Shown here: positions 44,295 through 53,930 of the stretch, piece after piece | How positions within the stretch are numbered: position 1 is the stretch's first letter | How the letters are laid out: each line of letters begins with the position of its first letter | Assembly (NCBI GenBank): GCA_965267335.1 | Contig: OZ253953.1 | Location: 2,728,001 to 2,792,000, forward strand | DNA: 64,000 nucleotides | From: G965267335 sp965267335 | Lineage (GTDB): Bacteria > Bacteroidota > Bacteroidia > Cytophagales > JAAEPT01 | Direction of reading: 5' to 3' | Notes under the pieces: generated by a model | What the model was told of the DNA's origin: nothing | Databases searched by the model: none | What the model saw: only the letters and a program-made list of their open reading frames with translations | Made by a program: the position numbers and the translations under genes

Positions 44295-47200
44295 CTAGTT
44301 CTTAATCACTCTAAATGTTCTCAGGCCGGTATTTGTTATAATATAACCTATATATACCCCCTTCGGATAATTTTGCCCAAGGCTATATAATTCATTTGCT
44401 TGTATATCAATTTGTTCAATTACGATACCTCGCAGGTCCTTAACTACTAATTGATGGATTGTCCCCTCAACATCATAGTACCGAATATTGGTAGAAGAAG
44501 TGAATGGGTTTGGATAGACTTCCAGAGCTCCATGAATATCTTCGTCAAAACCACTAATGCAATTGTCAATATTAGTTTCAGGCATCACACCTGTATTACC
44601 TCCTGCACAGGTGTTGCATACATCGAGTTCGGCTGTACCATTGGGATCGCCATTACAGTCCAGGCATGAAGTCTCTGTATTTCCACATCCACAATCTCCA
44701 GGTTCAGTTTTATTCGGGTCAGAGGGACAGTTGTCAGTGCAATCAGGGGTGCCATCCGAATCACTATCGGTTTCAGCAACTCCACATCCACAGGTCCCGG
44801 GCTCTGTTTTACTAGGATCAGATGGACAATTGTCTGTACAATCCGGAGTACCATCGGAATCACTGTCAGTATCAGCCACTCCGCAACCGCAGCTACCGGG
44901 GTTTGTTTTAGCGGGATCAGACGGGCAATTATCAATGCAATCAGGTGTTCCGTCATTATCCGTGTCCTGAGTGGTTTGACCACTATTCCCTCCTACGCAA
45001 TTACCGCAAACATCCGTATAAGCAGTTCCTCCGGGATCTCCATTACAGTCTGTACAGGTTCCCTCCGCCTGACCACAGCCACAAGCGCCTGGTTCGGTTT
45101 TATTTATGTCGCTTGGACATAAATCGACACAATCAGGAGTTCCATCAGAGTCTGAATCCGTTTCAAGATTCCCACACCCACAATCACCTGGGGCTGTTTT
45201 ATTTGGATCAGTTGGACATAAATCATTACAGTCAGGTGTTCCATCACTGTCGCTATCATTGTCTGATACACCACAACCACAGGTTCCAGGATCGGTTTTT
45301 GATGGATCCATAGGGCAATTATCATTGCAATCTAATGTGCCGTCTGAGTCACTATCCAGATCAGCAGTTCCGCAACCGCAGGTACCAGGTTCTGTTTTGT
45401 TTGGATCAGCAGGGCAATTGTCAAAACAATCAGGAGTGCCATCAGAATCGGTATCTTCATCAGGAATAACTCCAGTGCTTCCACCGGCACAAATACCACA
45501 TCCATCTATCGCGGCTGTTCCACCCCATTCGTTATTGCAGTCTTGTGTACACTCCGTTGCTCCGGTATTGCCACCTACGCAGTCGCTGCAGTTATCCAAA
45601 TAGGCAGTGCCACCCCATTCTCCATTACAATCCTGAGTACATTCTGTTTCTCCAGTATTACCTCCGACACAGTTACTACAATTATCCAGATAAGCAGTAC
45701 CTCCCCAGTCACCATTACAGTCTTGAGTACATTCTGTTTCTCCGGTATTCCCACCTACACAATTACTGCAATTGTCGATGTAGGCCGTTCCTCCCGGATC
45801 GCCATTGCAATCCATCGCAGTGGTTGATATTTCGATATAATTCAGATTGAATACACCGGTAATATTTACCCTCATTATATGCTGACCCGCGGAAAGAGAA
45901 ATCCCACTGACGTTAATGTTCGTCCAGCTTTGCCAACCACCTGTGTATGAAACGGGAACATTTCCTGTAACATCTACTTCATCAAAATCAACGGATATGC
46001 CGTTTGTCCCAAAGTCGTCAGTTGCTACACGGAATGTAAAGTCGTAGCTCCCTGTGGTACTCACCATGACACTATATTCCAGCCATTCCCCAGTAGCGGT
46101 ATAGCCTATATTATATCCACCGCCTATATCAGTGGTAGATTCAATATCAACATCGTCCGAGCGGTATTCATTCGGAGTATTGCCAGCAGTTCCATCATAG
46201 TAAGCGACATCCTGTCCACCAATGTCATAATCTTCAGCTTGTATTGTACCAGGAATGGTGTGCAAACTTCCTCCATAAGGTGATTGTGCTGAGACACTAA
46301 GGATAGCCTGATTAGTAGTGCTGGATTCAATTCCATTTGAAATTATACAAGTATAGTTGCCAGCATCTGCCTCTACTACCCCTACAATGGTCAATGTGGA
46401 AGAAGTTTCACCTGTAAGGTTCACTCCATCTTTTTGCCATTGATATGAAAGTGGAGTAACAGATGATGTGCCATTAGCGGAAAAAACCACCGTTTGGCCT
46501 TCGTTCACGGATTGACTTGATGGGTGCTCGGTTATACAAACTGATTGACCCGGACATCCCCCGCTTGTTATAGTTACCGTACCGTCTTCTGGACCAGCAT
46601 TGAAAGTAAGCACATCTCCGTTTCTGGAAACCTCCGTAATTTCAGTACCATTTTGGAATACTTGAAAAACTCCGGGCATTCCATCAACGTCAACGTTAAG
46701 CGTAAGCGGACAGATTTGTAGGTGGGTTTTAAGCTCTGGATCATTCAGTACGAAATCAATTGTAATTTCTCCCATACCTACATTACTATTGACATCAAGA
46801 TTGTAGGCCAATCTTTGCGTTTGATAGCTAATTACTTCACTGGTTGTTGCACACCACAGCTCCCCGGCATCTTGTCTAGCCTTGCAGTAATCCATGTGAG
46901 CTCTGTAATTTGCTTCTGGCACACTACCCCAGGAAGCGTCTTGTACTCCATGTAGCTCTCTGATCGCCCATCCCTCGTAGTCAATGGCCATTTGTGCAGC
47001 GTCATTAAGATCACTAGTGGCAGTAGAGGGACCGAAAACAAAGAAATTTACCCTGAATGGGTCGGGAAAATCCTTGTCATTCAGGTTTGCGAATGAAAGG
47101 GTTTGTGACTGAGTACCAGCCCTAGCCCCTAAATAATCAATGCTTTCCAGGTAACTGAGCATGGTGTCGGTATGTAAATCATAGGGAAATATATAAAACC

Positions 47201-47624
47201 GAGGAAAGTGACCTGTATTTGCTTCTATGAGGGAACTACTCTGATCAATCTCAATATCAAAATCGTTTTCATCCCAGGTACTCGTTTGACACCAGGCCAC
47301 AGGCTGACCGCAATAATGATTATGGCTATGGTTCATGATTTCATGACCGTGGCTCATAAGGGTGAGGGCATTAGCCCAATCCTGGGCAGTGCAGGAGCCT
47401 GTTATTGCACCAAATGTAAATTTGATACCACGGTTGTAGGCTATGGTATCTGCATAATTCTCTATACCATTAACACTGGCCGACCCGAAATCATCATGAA
47501 TTACCGAGTAAGCCCCAGTGAAATTATCTTTCCATGTGGCTATAGTGGCTGAGGGTGTTTGGGACCGGACTTGATACAAGCCTATAAAGGCCAGCACAAA
47601 TGTTAGTTTGTGAACTAATTTCAT
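44295..47624 (-). CDS. Multidomain NodB/Ig/CBM6/TSP3 protein with T9SS type A sorting domain
   Basis: A 1109-residue exported protein. Order: signal peptide (LVHKLTFVLAFIGLYQVRSQ); NodB deacetylase domain with VIHDDFGS (Asp44, Asp45) and MNHSHNHYC (His99, His103); Ig domain at about 365-445 (YQWQKDGVNLTGETSSTLTI); CBM6 at about 455-605 (IPGTIQAEDYDIGGQD ... GVFNLNYIEIS); Cys-rich CNGDPGGTAYIDNCSNC repeats; about eight thrombospondin type 3-like Ca-binding units of the form DSDGTPDCNDNCPSDP; and a sorting domain starting LEVYPNPFTSSTNI. CBM6 suggests binding to xylan, agar or beta-glucan near the deacetylation site. First gene of a pair with the smaller deacetylase. The repeats make the DNA from about 44600 to 45800 internally repetitive. 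Confidence 0.9.
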   Translation of the reverse strand: MKLVHKLTFVLAFIGLYQVRSQTPSATIATWKDNFTGAYSVIHDDFGSASVNGIENYADTIAYNRGIKFTFGAITGSCTAQDWANALTLMSHGHEIMNHSHNHYCGQPVAWCQTSTWDENDFDIEIDQSSSLIEANTGHFPRFYIFPYDLHTDTMLSYLESIDYLGARAGTQSQTLSFANLNDKDFPDPFRVNFFVFGPSTATSDLNDAAQMAIDYEGWAIRELHGVQDASWGSVPEANYRAHMDYCKARQDAGELWCATTSEVISYQTQRLAYNLDVNSNVGMGEITIDFVLNDPELKTHLQICPLTLNVDVDGMPGVFQVFQNGTEITEVSRNGDVLTFNAGPEDGTVTITSGGCPGQSVCITEHPSSQSVNEGQTVVFSANGTSSVTPLSYQWQKDGVNLTGETSSTLTIVGVVEADAGNYTCIISNGIESSTTNQAILSVSAQSPYGGSLHTIPGTIQAEDYDIGGQDVAYYDGTAGNTPNEYRSDDVDIESTTDIGGGYNIGYTATGEWLEYSVMVSTTGSYDFTFRVATDDFGTNGISVDFDEVDVTGNVPVSYTGGWQSWTNINVSGISLSAGQHIMRVNITGVFNLNYIEISTTAMDCNGDPGGTAYIDNCSNCVGGNTGETECTQDCNGDWGGTAYLDNCSNCVGGNTGETECTQDCNGEWGGTAYLDNCSDCVGGNTGATECTQDCNNEWGGTAAIDGCGICAGGSTGVIPDEDTDSDGTPDCFDNCPADPNKTEPGTCGCGTADLDSDSDGTLDCNDNCPMDPSKTDPGTCGCGVSDNDSDSDGTPDCNDLCPTDPNKTAPGDCGCGNLETDSDSDGTPDCVDLCPSDINKTEPGACGCGQAEGTCTDCNGDPGGTAYTDVCGNCVGGNSGQTTQDTDNDGTPDCIDNCPSDPAKTNPGSCGCGVADTDSDSDGTPDCTDNCPSDPSKTEPGTCGCGVAETDSDSDGTPDCTDNCPSDPNKTEPGDCGCGNTETSCLDCNGDPNGTAELDVCNTCAGGNTGVMPETNIDNCISGFDEDIHGALEVYPNPFTSSTNIRYYDVEGTIHQLVVKDLRGIVIEQIDIQANELYSLGQNYPKGVYIGYIITNTGLRTFRVIKN

Positions 47625-47829
47625 AAAGCGTAAGTGTAAGTAAGACTAACTAATAGGTTAGGAATAAAAAAAGCATTGATACTGACTAAACCCAGATTTT
47701 AGAAGGAAGAGGAGATCAAATATCTAAGTGTCACTTGAGTTTGAGCTATATCCTATCTCTCGATAATACCTCATAAACAGCAAATATTACCTATTAAAGG
47801 AAGTGATATCCCTTATTAATACCAACCTT

Positions 47830-47849
47830 TGAATATTGCAAAATATTCA
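47830..47849. repeat. AT-rich hairpin
   Basis: TGAATATT (47830-47837) and AATATTCA (47842-47849) pair around GCAA. It lies 26 bases past the stop of the clamp-motif gene and might end its transcript, but it is weak in G+C. Confidence 0.35.
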
Positions 47850-47875
47850 TCAATAAATCCATTAAGAAGAAGTAA

Positions 47876-48199
47876 TTAGAAGAGGCTCATTTGATTAGGT
47901 GAAACCGTTGGGTCATGATGCTTGGGTTTCGGTTTAACAACCTCTTGTTTGGGTTTCTCTGGTTGCTTTGGTTGAGTCTTCGGAGTTTCAGGTGCCTGAG
48001 CTACCGCCTTTTGTTCAGGTGTAGTAGATTCTGTAGAAACAAGTAAATCCCCCGTTATAATGCTTCTGAAATACTTAGCAACTGAAGTATTTTGTTCTTT
48101 TACAAGTGCCTGCAGTTGATCAAATTCCTTTTGGTTGACCTTAAACGAAACCTGTATGATTCGTGGATTTGGCTTTTTGAAATGTTCTCCTTTAGGCAT
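47876..48199 (-). CDS. Ribbon-helix-helix-like small protein with C-terminal clamp-binding motif
   Basis: A 107-residue cytoplasmic protein. The N-terminal ~50 residues (IIQVSFKVNQKEFDQLQALV, then NTSVAKYFRSIITG) look like a ribbon-helix-helix or MobC-type fold: a short strand followed by two helices. A Pro/Lys/Gln-rich unstructured stretch follows, and the last five residues are QMSLF, which fits the beta sliding-clamp-binding consensus QLxLF (compare QMSLL in MutS and QLNLF in UmuC). Clamp binding would tie it to replication or repair. It lies 37 bases after pgeF on the same strand, likely one unit. Function otherwise unknown. Confidence 0.65.
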   Translation of the reverse strand: MPKGEHFKKPNPRIIQVSFKVNQKEFDQLQALVKEQNTSVAKYFRSIITGDLLVSTESTTPEQKAVAQAPETPKTQPKQPEKPKQEVVKPKPKHHDPTVSPNQMSLF

Positions 48200-48236
48200 A
48201 ATTTAAAGAATACTTAATACAATAGAGCCTACAAGG

Positions 48237-49004
48237 TTAACAGTTCATAATGAAAGTTGCAAATCTACCGGTATTTATTCCATCTCTTCGGGCAGAAAAA
48301 AATGATTTATTCTCAAATGTACAGGTCCCCATCACTTCAATGTGGTCTTGTTTTAAGCCAGATTGCATTAAAAGTATTTTGTTGAGTAGCCATAAGTCCA
48401 AATGACCCTTACCATTCCCTCTATTGGATATAACCGGAACTCCTGGCCCTAATAATTCATCAACCGCAGTAATAACTTCATTGCCAACTTCATAGTTTCT
48501 TGCGCTTATGGAAGGTCCAATTCCAGCCAGAATATTTTTTGGTTTGGATTTAAACCTCGAAACCATAAGGTCAACCGCCTTTTTTCCAATATTACCCACA
48601 GTGCCCCTCCATCCGGCATGAAGTACGGCCGAAATATGTTTGTCCGGGTCATATAGAACGATTGGTACGCAATCTGCTGTTAATACTCCAATGCAAAGAT
48701 TGGGTTCAGCTGTGATAATTCCATCGGTATCCTGGAGTTCCTGTCCATCCTCCCATATCTGAACCTTGTTACCATGGACCTGATTAGGAAAAATAACGCT
48801 TTTCGTTCCAATTTCATTGGCGAGCATTTGTCTGTTCTTAAGAACAAGATCAGGATCATCACCAACATGTTCTCCCAGGTTTAATCCTTCTCTAATTCCG
48901 GTACTAAAACCTGCTATTCTGTCTACTATGCCATGTTTAATTCCTGAAATTGCAGATAGGTTATGAAAGCTATGAATGGTTAACTTGTTGGACATTTGTA
49001 ACAT
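48237..49004 (-). CDS. pgeF: Peptidoglycan editing factor PgeF (YfiH, laccase-domain)
   Basis: A 255-residue purine nucleoside phosphorylase/laccase-domain protein. In E. coli it removes wrong L-Ser from UDP-MurNAc precursors; relatives act on adenosine. The zinc ligands are in FPNQVHGNK (His77), LTADCVPI (Cys112) and LHAGWRGT (His129), all present. Length and fold are normal. An ATG three codons downstream is also possible. It precedes the clamp-motif protein on the same strand and is divergent from the hexosaminidase. Confidence 0.94.
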   Translation of the reverse strand: MLQMSNKLTIHSFHNLSAISGIKHGIVDRIAGFSTGIREGLNLGEHVGDDPDLVLKNRQMLANEIGTKSVIFPNQVHGNKVQIWEDGQELQDTDGIITAEPNLCIGVLTADCVPIVLYDPDKHISAVLHAGWRGTVGNIGKKAVDLMVSRFKSKPKNILAGIGPSISARNYEVGNEVITAVDELLGPGVPVISNRGNGKGHLDLWLLNKILLMQSGLKQDHIEVMGTCTFENKSFFSARRDGINTGRFATFIMNC

Positions 49005-49137
49005 TTTAGTTCTGGAATAATGACGGTATTATAGCGTTATTGATAATAGTTATCATAGTGTTTTTTATTGTCTTATTTGTTAAATTTCAATTCCGACTTT
49101 TGGAAAGCCCTTTGCAATGGTCTAAATAGAAATATAT

Positions 49138-51747
49138 ATGAACTCAAAGCACATGAAACGAACACTTCAGTTATTACTTGTACTCACAATTTTTGCCTGG
49201 GCTTGCTCCGATAAAACAAATAAAAGCAATAACAATATAGTTACTGCTACACTATCTGGCAATGATTTCAAGATTGATTGGAAGTTAGTAACTAACAATT
49301 ATAACGGTCGTGAAGATCGCAATTTGCATGAACTAAGCATTACCAACAAGAGTGAAAAGGACATAAACAAAGAATGGAAAATCTACTTTAGCGGTCCCCC
49401 CCAACCCATTGATTCGGTATTCACACCAGATGTCACAATTAAGCAATTACAGGGTGATCTATACGTAATTACACCTCAGGAAACCTTTCCTGGAATAAAA
49501 AAAGGGGAGTCATTTACTTTTAAGTTTACTAAAGTAGAGTCATTCTGTATTAAGTATTCTGATGCTCCCTGTGGATTTTATGTAGTTAACCCTACTGGTG
49601 AAGCCAGCAATATCGAGGATTTAAACTATGCACCGCTGGCTGGGGAAAAACAGACTCAACGCGGACCTGGGGATATTATTCCGGTGATGAATCCAGAGCA
49701 AATATTTGAGGCCAACGAATCTTTGACAAGCATTGATGATTACTCGAAAATTATTCCGACCCCAGTCAAGCAAAGGTATGATGCTGGTACTCCCGTGATT
49801 GTTACCTCTGACAGTAAAATATCATACGAAGATGGTTTGGCTGATGAAGCTGAATATCTTCAAAAGGCCATTAAAGAACAAACAGGACTTGAATTGGAAA
49901 CTGTTGTACAAAAGGGTCTTGAGACACCTTTTAATGGTAATATTTTACTTAGGCTCAATCCGGACGAAACCAAGTTTGGTAAGATTCCGGGTCCTGAAGG
50001 GTATCAGACATTTACACACAATAAAGATTTAAATATAATAGGTAAAAGCGGTGCAGGTGTTCTTTATGGCATTCAGAGTATTCGGGCACTCATTGGCTAT
50101 GGAGAAACCGATGAGATTGAAATACCAGGACATGAAATCATTGACTACCCAAGATTTGAATACAGGGGCCTTCACCTGGATGCCGGTAGAAATTTTCATT
50201 CCAAAGAGTCCGTATTGAAATTGCTGGAGGTCATGAGCTTTTATAAACTGAATAAGCTGCACTTTCATTTGACTGATGATGAAGGTTGGAGACTTGAAAT
50301 AGAGCAACTGCCTGAATTAACCCAGGTTGGTGGCAGACGCGGGCATACTGAAACAGAACTGGATATGCTTCAACCGGCCTATGGTTCGGGTGCTGATCCG
50401 GAGGCTGAAAATAACTATGGTTCTGGCTATTACAGTAAAAGTGACTTCATAGAGATTCTAAAGTATGCGACAGAGAGAAAGATTGAAGTAATCCCTGAAA
50501 TTGACCTTCCCGGTCACTCACGAGCGGCAATTAAGGCCATGGAAGCTAGATATCATAAGTACAAGGATACTGATATGGATAAAGCCGAGCAGTACAGACT
50601 GGCTGACCCTGAAGATAAATCAGTATACAGTTCGGTACAGAAATATAACGACAACGTAATATGCCCATGTCAGCAGTCAACCTATGACTTTTTGGAAGTT
50701 GTCTTAGATGAGGTAGTAGGTTTATTTGAAGAAGCTGGAGCTAAACTAACTACTATTCATGTTGGTGGTGATGAAGTGCCGACTGGTGTGTGGGAAAAGT
50801 CACCAAAATGCGAAGCACTAAGTCTAGAAGAAGGTTTAGAAGGAGCCAATGATATCACAAGTCACTTTCTAAGGACCCTCAGTAATATGCTGAAGAAAAG
50901 GGACCTAAATCTTGCCGGTTGGGAAGAAACTGCTTGTAATCGTATTGAGCTTGAAGGCGGTCATCACGATTATGTACCCAATCCGGATTTTGCCAATGGC
51001 CACTTCCGACCATATGTATGGAATAATGTTTGGGGCTGGGGTGGTGAAACCAGAGCGTACAAGCTAGCCAACTCCGGTTATCAAGTTGTCCTTTGTAATG
51101 CCACTAATTTATATTTTGACCTTGCTTACAATAAAGACCCGAAAGAGCCTGGTTACTATTGGGCGGGTTTTGGTAATACAAGAAATGCGTTTGATTTTAC
51201 CCCGATGAATGTTTATAACAGCGCAAAAATAGACAGAATGGGTGTGGAAATACCAGCATCAAATTACGATGGTGCTACTACTCTGACTGCTCAGGGAAAA
51301 GAAAATATTCTTGGAATGCAAGGGCACCTCTGGAGCGAAAGTATTAAGGGAGGTGACTCACTAGAATATTTTTACATGCCTAAGATTCTAGGGCTTGCCG
51401 AGCGTGCCTGGTCACCTCGCCCCAGTTGGGAGTTAACTATGAACACTAAGGCGCAGGAGGCTGATTGGAACAAGTTTGCGAATAGTGTTGGAAAGGTACA
51501 GCGTGAAATACTAGATAAGTTGGCTGGTGGAATCAATTACCGTATTCCTCTTGTCGGAATAAAAGTAGAAGACGGAATGGTCTCAGCTAATGTAGCTTAT
51601 CCTGGGTTCGAAATTCGATACACTAATGACGGATCTGATCCGGACATGAATTCAAGTATCTACACGGAGCCGCTTCAGGAGTCAAAGATTATGAAATTCA
51701 GGGCTTTTGCTACTACCGGTCGTGGTGGTAGAGTAACAGAAAAGTAA
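49138..51747 (+). CDS. GH20 beta-N-acetylhexosaminidase, lipoprotein
   Basis: A chitobiase-type enzyme (869 residues) that removes terminal N-acetylglucosamine or N-acetylgalactosamine. The lipobox is in LTIFAWACSDK, so it is lipid-anchored. Order: CHB_HEX carbohydrate-binding domain (about 40-190), GH20b domain, catalytic TIM barrel starting near RNFHSKESVLKLLEVMSF, and a short CHB_HEX_C domain (YTNDGSDPDMNSSIYTEP). The catalytic Asp545-Glu546 pair is in HVGGDEVPTG, and HFHLTDDEGWRLEI is the other signature. An ATG at 49153 would also give a full signal. With the deacetylases it points to chitin or peptidoglycan-derived sugars. Confidence 0.94.
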   Translation: MNSKHMKRTLQLLLVLTIFAWACSDKTNKSNNNIVTATLSGNDFKIDWKLVTNNYNGREDRNLHELSITNKSEKDINKEWKIYFSGPPQPIDSVFTPDVTIKQLQGDLYVITPQETFPGIKKGESFTFKFTKVESFCIKYSDAPCGFYVVNPTGEASNIEDLNYAPLAGEKQTQRGPGDIIPVMNPEQIFEANESLTSIDDYSKIIPTPVKQRYDAGTPVIVTSDSKISYEDGLADEAEYLQKAIKEQTGLELETVVQKGLETPFNGNILLRLNPDETKFGKIPGPEGYQTFTHNKDLNIIGKSGAGVLYGIQSIRALIGYGETDEIEIPGHEIIDYPRFEYRGLHLDAGRNFHSKESVLKLLEVMSFYKLNKLHFHLTDDEGWRLEIEQLPELTQVGGRRGHTETELDMLQPAYGSGADPEAENNYGSGYYSKSDFIEILKYATERKIEVIPEIDLPGHSRAAIKAMEARYHKYKDTDMDKAEQYRLADPEDKSVYSSVQKYNDNVICPCQQSTYDFLEVVLDEVVGLFEEAGAKLTTIHVGGDEVPTGVWEKSPKCEALSLEEGLEGANDITSHFLRTLSNMLKKRDLNLAGWEETACNRIELEGGHHDYVPNPDFANGHFRPYVWNNVWGWGGETRAYKLANSGYQVVLCNATNLYFDLAYNKDPKEPGYYWAGFGNTRNAFDFTPMNVYNSAKIDRMGVEIPASNYDGATTLTAQGKENILGMQGHLWSESIKGGDSLEYFYMPKILGLAERAWSPRPSWELTMNTKAQEADWNKFANSVGKVQREILDKLAGGINYRIPLVGIKVEDGMVSANVAYPGFEIRYTNDGSDPDMNSSIYTEPLQESKIMKFRAFATTGRGGRVTEK

Positions 51748-51748
51748 T

Positions 51749-52462
51749 TTAAATATAGCGGGCTTCCACATCGACCTTTACTTTGTCGATGGTTATTTCG
51801 TAGAACCCGTTCAAATTGAAATTACCCTGGAACTCTGGGTTACATGAATCGATGTGAAAGAATGTAGAAGGACAAATGTGGACATGGACATTACCAAAAT
51901 GTAATGACTTACATACATGGTAGTGCCCACAAAAGACATGGACCTCACTCCCACTCATCGCTAATGTTTCGTAGACTTCCGGGTAATTTTCCAGATAGTG
52001 CTTCTTGTCCATGAATTGAACATTGGCCTGGCAAGGTGGGTGATGCATGAATACAAACCTTCTAAGCTGTTGGCCCACTAATATTTTCGATTTCAACCAA
52101 CTTAAATCTTCAGGAGATACGCGACCATTGGCGGTGTCCATGAAGAGAAATTGTTGATCACCTATTTTCTTTGCAAAGGTAAACTTGTCCACTTCGAATA
52201 CAGAAGACATTAAACCTACACTGTCATGATTTCCAGGAATGACTGTATAAGGTATTTTTGTCTCATTGAGCTTTTGTCGAAGCCAACTATAAACTTGGGC
52301 TTCGCCTGATTTAAAACATAAATCTCCACTAACGACAATATGGTCCGGATTATGCGTTGCAGCCAATTCCAAGGCCGTTTCTAACCGTTCACAAGAATTT
52401 ACTCCGTTTTCTATTTGCCCCAAACTCGTTAAGTGAAGATCACTTAATTGTATAATTTTCAT
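51749..52462 (-). CDS. Metallophosphoesterase (CpdA-like)
   Basis: A 237-residue cytoplasmic calcineurin-like phosphoesterase. All metal-binding motifs are there: QLSDLHL, VVSGDLCF, IPGNHDS, FMHHPPC and FCGHYHV. The overall form is that of CpdA, the 3',5'-cyclic-AMP phosphodiesterase, but related proteins cut other phosphodiesters, so the substrate is open. It converges with the hexosaminidase gene, one base apart, and is a single-gene unit. Confidence 0.85.
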   Translation of the reverse strand: MKIIQLSDLHLTSLGQIENGVNSCERLETALELAATHNPDHIVVSGDLCFKSGEAQVYSWLRQKLNETKIPYTVIPGNHDSVGLMSSVFEVDKFTFAKKIGDQQFLFMDTANGRVSPEDLSWLKSKILVGQQLRRFVFMHHPPCQANVQFMDKKHYLENYPEVYETLAMSGSEVHVFCGHYHVCKSLHFGNVHVHICPSTFFHIDSCNPEFQGNFNLNGFYEITIDKVKVDVEARYI

Positions 52463-52570
52463 CTGCCTGATATTTATTTGAAAGCCCGTTTTATTTTCTG
52501 AACTAGTTATGATAAAACAAGAGTTTTATTTCTTAATTTATGTACTTCAACCAATAACTATAATTCGAAA

Positions 52571-52825
52571 ATGGAACTTACCACAATACTCCCACAAGAA
52601 AAACAATTTTACGTTAATAACGGCCCTGTCGTTTCTTCAGCAGAAGGATTAGCTGCTGCACTTGATGGAGGTGAAATTTCTAAAGAGTCTTATGCTTTTC
52701 ATCAGGAAAGAGGTGATTTTCAAAGGTGGATTAATGATGTCTATGAACAGCAGAGTCTAGCCAAAGCTATTGCTAAGTTAAAAACACCAAAATCCTGCGC
52801 AAAAAAAATTAAGGAGGCTCTTTAG
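52571..52825 (+). CDS. DUF5752-like small protein
   Basis: An 84-residue cytoplasmic protein matching the short DUF5752 pattern: FYVNNGPVVSSAEGLAAAL, then FHQERGDFQRWINDVYEQQS (the family's H-x(4)-DF-x-x-W-x-x-DV helix) and LAKAIAKLKT. The family is common in bacteria but without a known role, and often occurs next to glycosyl transferase or regulatory genes. Its TAG stop lies inside the stem of the terminator that follows. Confidence 0.65.
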   Translation: MELTTILPQEKQFYVNNGPVVSSAEGLAAALDGGEISKESYAFHQERGDFQRWINDVYEQQSLAKAIAKLKTPKSCAKKIKEAL

Positions 52826-52839
52826 CCTCCTGTTTTCTG
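52804..52839. terminator. Bidirectional terminator overlapping a stop codon
   Basis: AGGAGGCT (52812-52819) and AGCCTCCT (52824-52831) form an 8-base stem with a CTTT loop. The plus strand continues TGTTTTCTGATTTTT and the minus strand TTAATTTTTTTT, so it serves both the DUF5752-like gene and the convergent outer-membrane protein gene. The plus-strand stop codon (52823-52825) sits in the stem. Confidence 0.8.
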
Positions 52840-52843
52840 ATTT

Positions 52844-53821
52844 TTAGTAGAATTCAAATAGGTGTCCAACACCATTATTCTTCTTAAGATTGTAACGAAT
52901 CGAGAAGTTGATATATGCTCGACCTGGAATGTTATTGGGTAGTATTCGAGTCTCGTTACTTATTACGTACCTGACTTTATTGTAAAATTCATACCCGGCC
53001 TCGAGAAATAAGTTTGTTTTTTTGTTTATGGCATATCTCAGTCTTTTGCCAAATCTCAGGTTTACCATTTGCATTTCGTTGATATTTTGGTTCAAACTAT
53101 TGCCATCGCCAAACCCGATAAGGTTCCCATTTACGTAAAACAATAAATCTGACCATAGCTTGTCTTGATTCCATTTTCTTGTGAGCCGAGCTTGTAATGG
53201 AAAAATGATACTGGATTCATACTTGGAAGTATTCTTTATTTTGAATCCGATCATGGGCAAAAGTAGACTGTAGTTTTTGCTATATACACCATAGATCCCA
53301 AAGTATAGAATTTTGTCTTTACCGCTGACACCGCCTGCTCCGAAGTTACCCGACCAGACATTAATACCATGATCTGCGTTGGAATAAGATGGGATGTGTT
53401 GAAAGCTCGCATCATAAAGTAGATAAGATAAAACAGGTCTATATTGAAGCCCCTTAAAGCCCAGCTTCAAGCCTGGCTTGTTATAAATGGCATCGCTGAA
53501 CCGAACAAATCTGTTGTTTACCGTACCATAGAGTTGCAGTTGAAATACTTTACTTCTCAAATGTTTCTCAACACGCTCATGCAGGTAGTCTTTTTCTTGT
53601 ACAAAGAGATCATGTTTCTTATTACCCACCGGGACAGAAAAAGTCAATGAGTTGACAGAAGAAGCATATCCGTAAATAGAATCATTTATACCAATGGAAC
53701 TATTAGACAATAGCTCAATCTGAGCTCCTTCAAGGTCGGGAAAGTCAATGTGTTGCGCGAGGCATAAATGGGTTTGAAAAACCGTAATTAAGTTAAGTGA
53801 GAGGGCGGTGATGATCTTCAT
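52844..53821 (-). CDS. Outer-membrane beta-barrel protein (DUF6268-like)
   Basis: A 325-residue exported protein. Signal peptide MKIITALSLNLITVFQTHLC ends near LAQ. The rest is made of alternating amphipathic strands (QLQLYGTVNNRFVRFSDAIY, KDKILYFGIYGVYSKNYSLL, NLRFGKRLRYAINKKTNLFL, YINFSIRYNLKK) expected of a barrel. It resembles DUF6268 outer-membrane proteins of Bacteroidota; no transport substrate is known. A single gene, facing the DUF5752-like gene with a shared terminator. Confidence 0.68.
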   Translation of the reverse strand: MKIITALSLNLITVFQTHLCLAQHIDFPDLEGAQIELLSNSSIGINDSIYGYASSVNSLTFSVPVGNKKHDLFVQEKDYLHERVEKHLRSKVFQLQLYGTVNNRFVRFSDAIYNKPGLKLGFKGLQYRPVLSYLLYDASFQHIPSYSNADHGINVWSGNFGAGGVSGKDKILYFGIYGVYSKNYSLLLPMIGFKIKNTSKYESSIIFPLQARLTRKWNQDKLWSDLLFYVNGNLIGFGDGNSLNQNINEMQMVNLRFGKRLRYAINKKTNLFLEAGYEFYNKVRYVISNETRILPNNIPGRAYINFSIRYNLKKNNGVGHLFEFY

Positions 53822-53930
53822 TGAATAGTTCGTACAAGTTTACTTTTATACGCCAAACAACTTTTTACGAACGATCGGAAAACACCAATTCTCTCTAAGG
53901 GAAACCCTTAAATTAGGTTAAGAAATCGGA

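Noticed and set aside
44557..45603. Long plus-strand frames opposite the TSP3 region
   Set aside because: Antisense shadows of a repetitive, compositionally biased gene.
44600..45800. CRISPR-like regular repetition
   Set aside because: The periodic DNA is the coding sequence of TSP3-like Ca-binding repeats, in frame and degenerate; no constant repeats or unique spacers.
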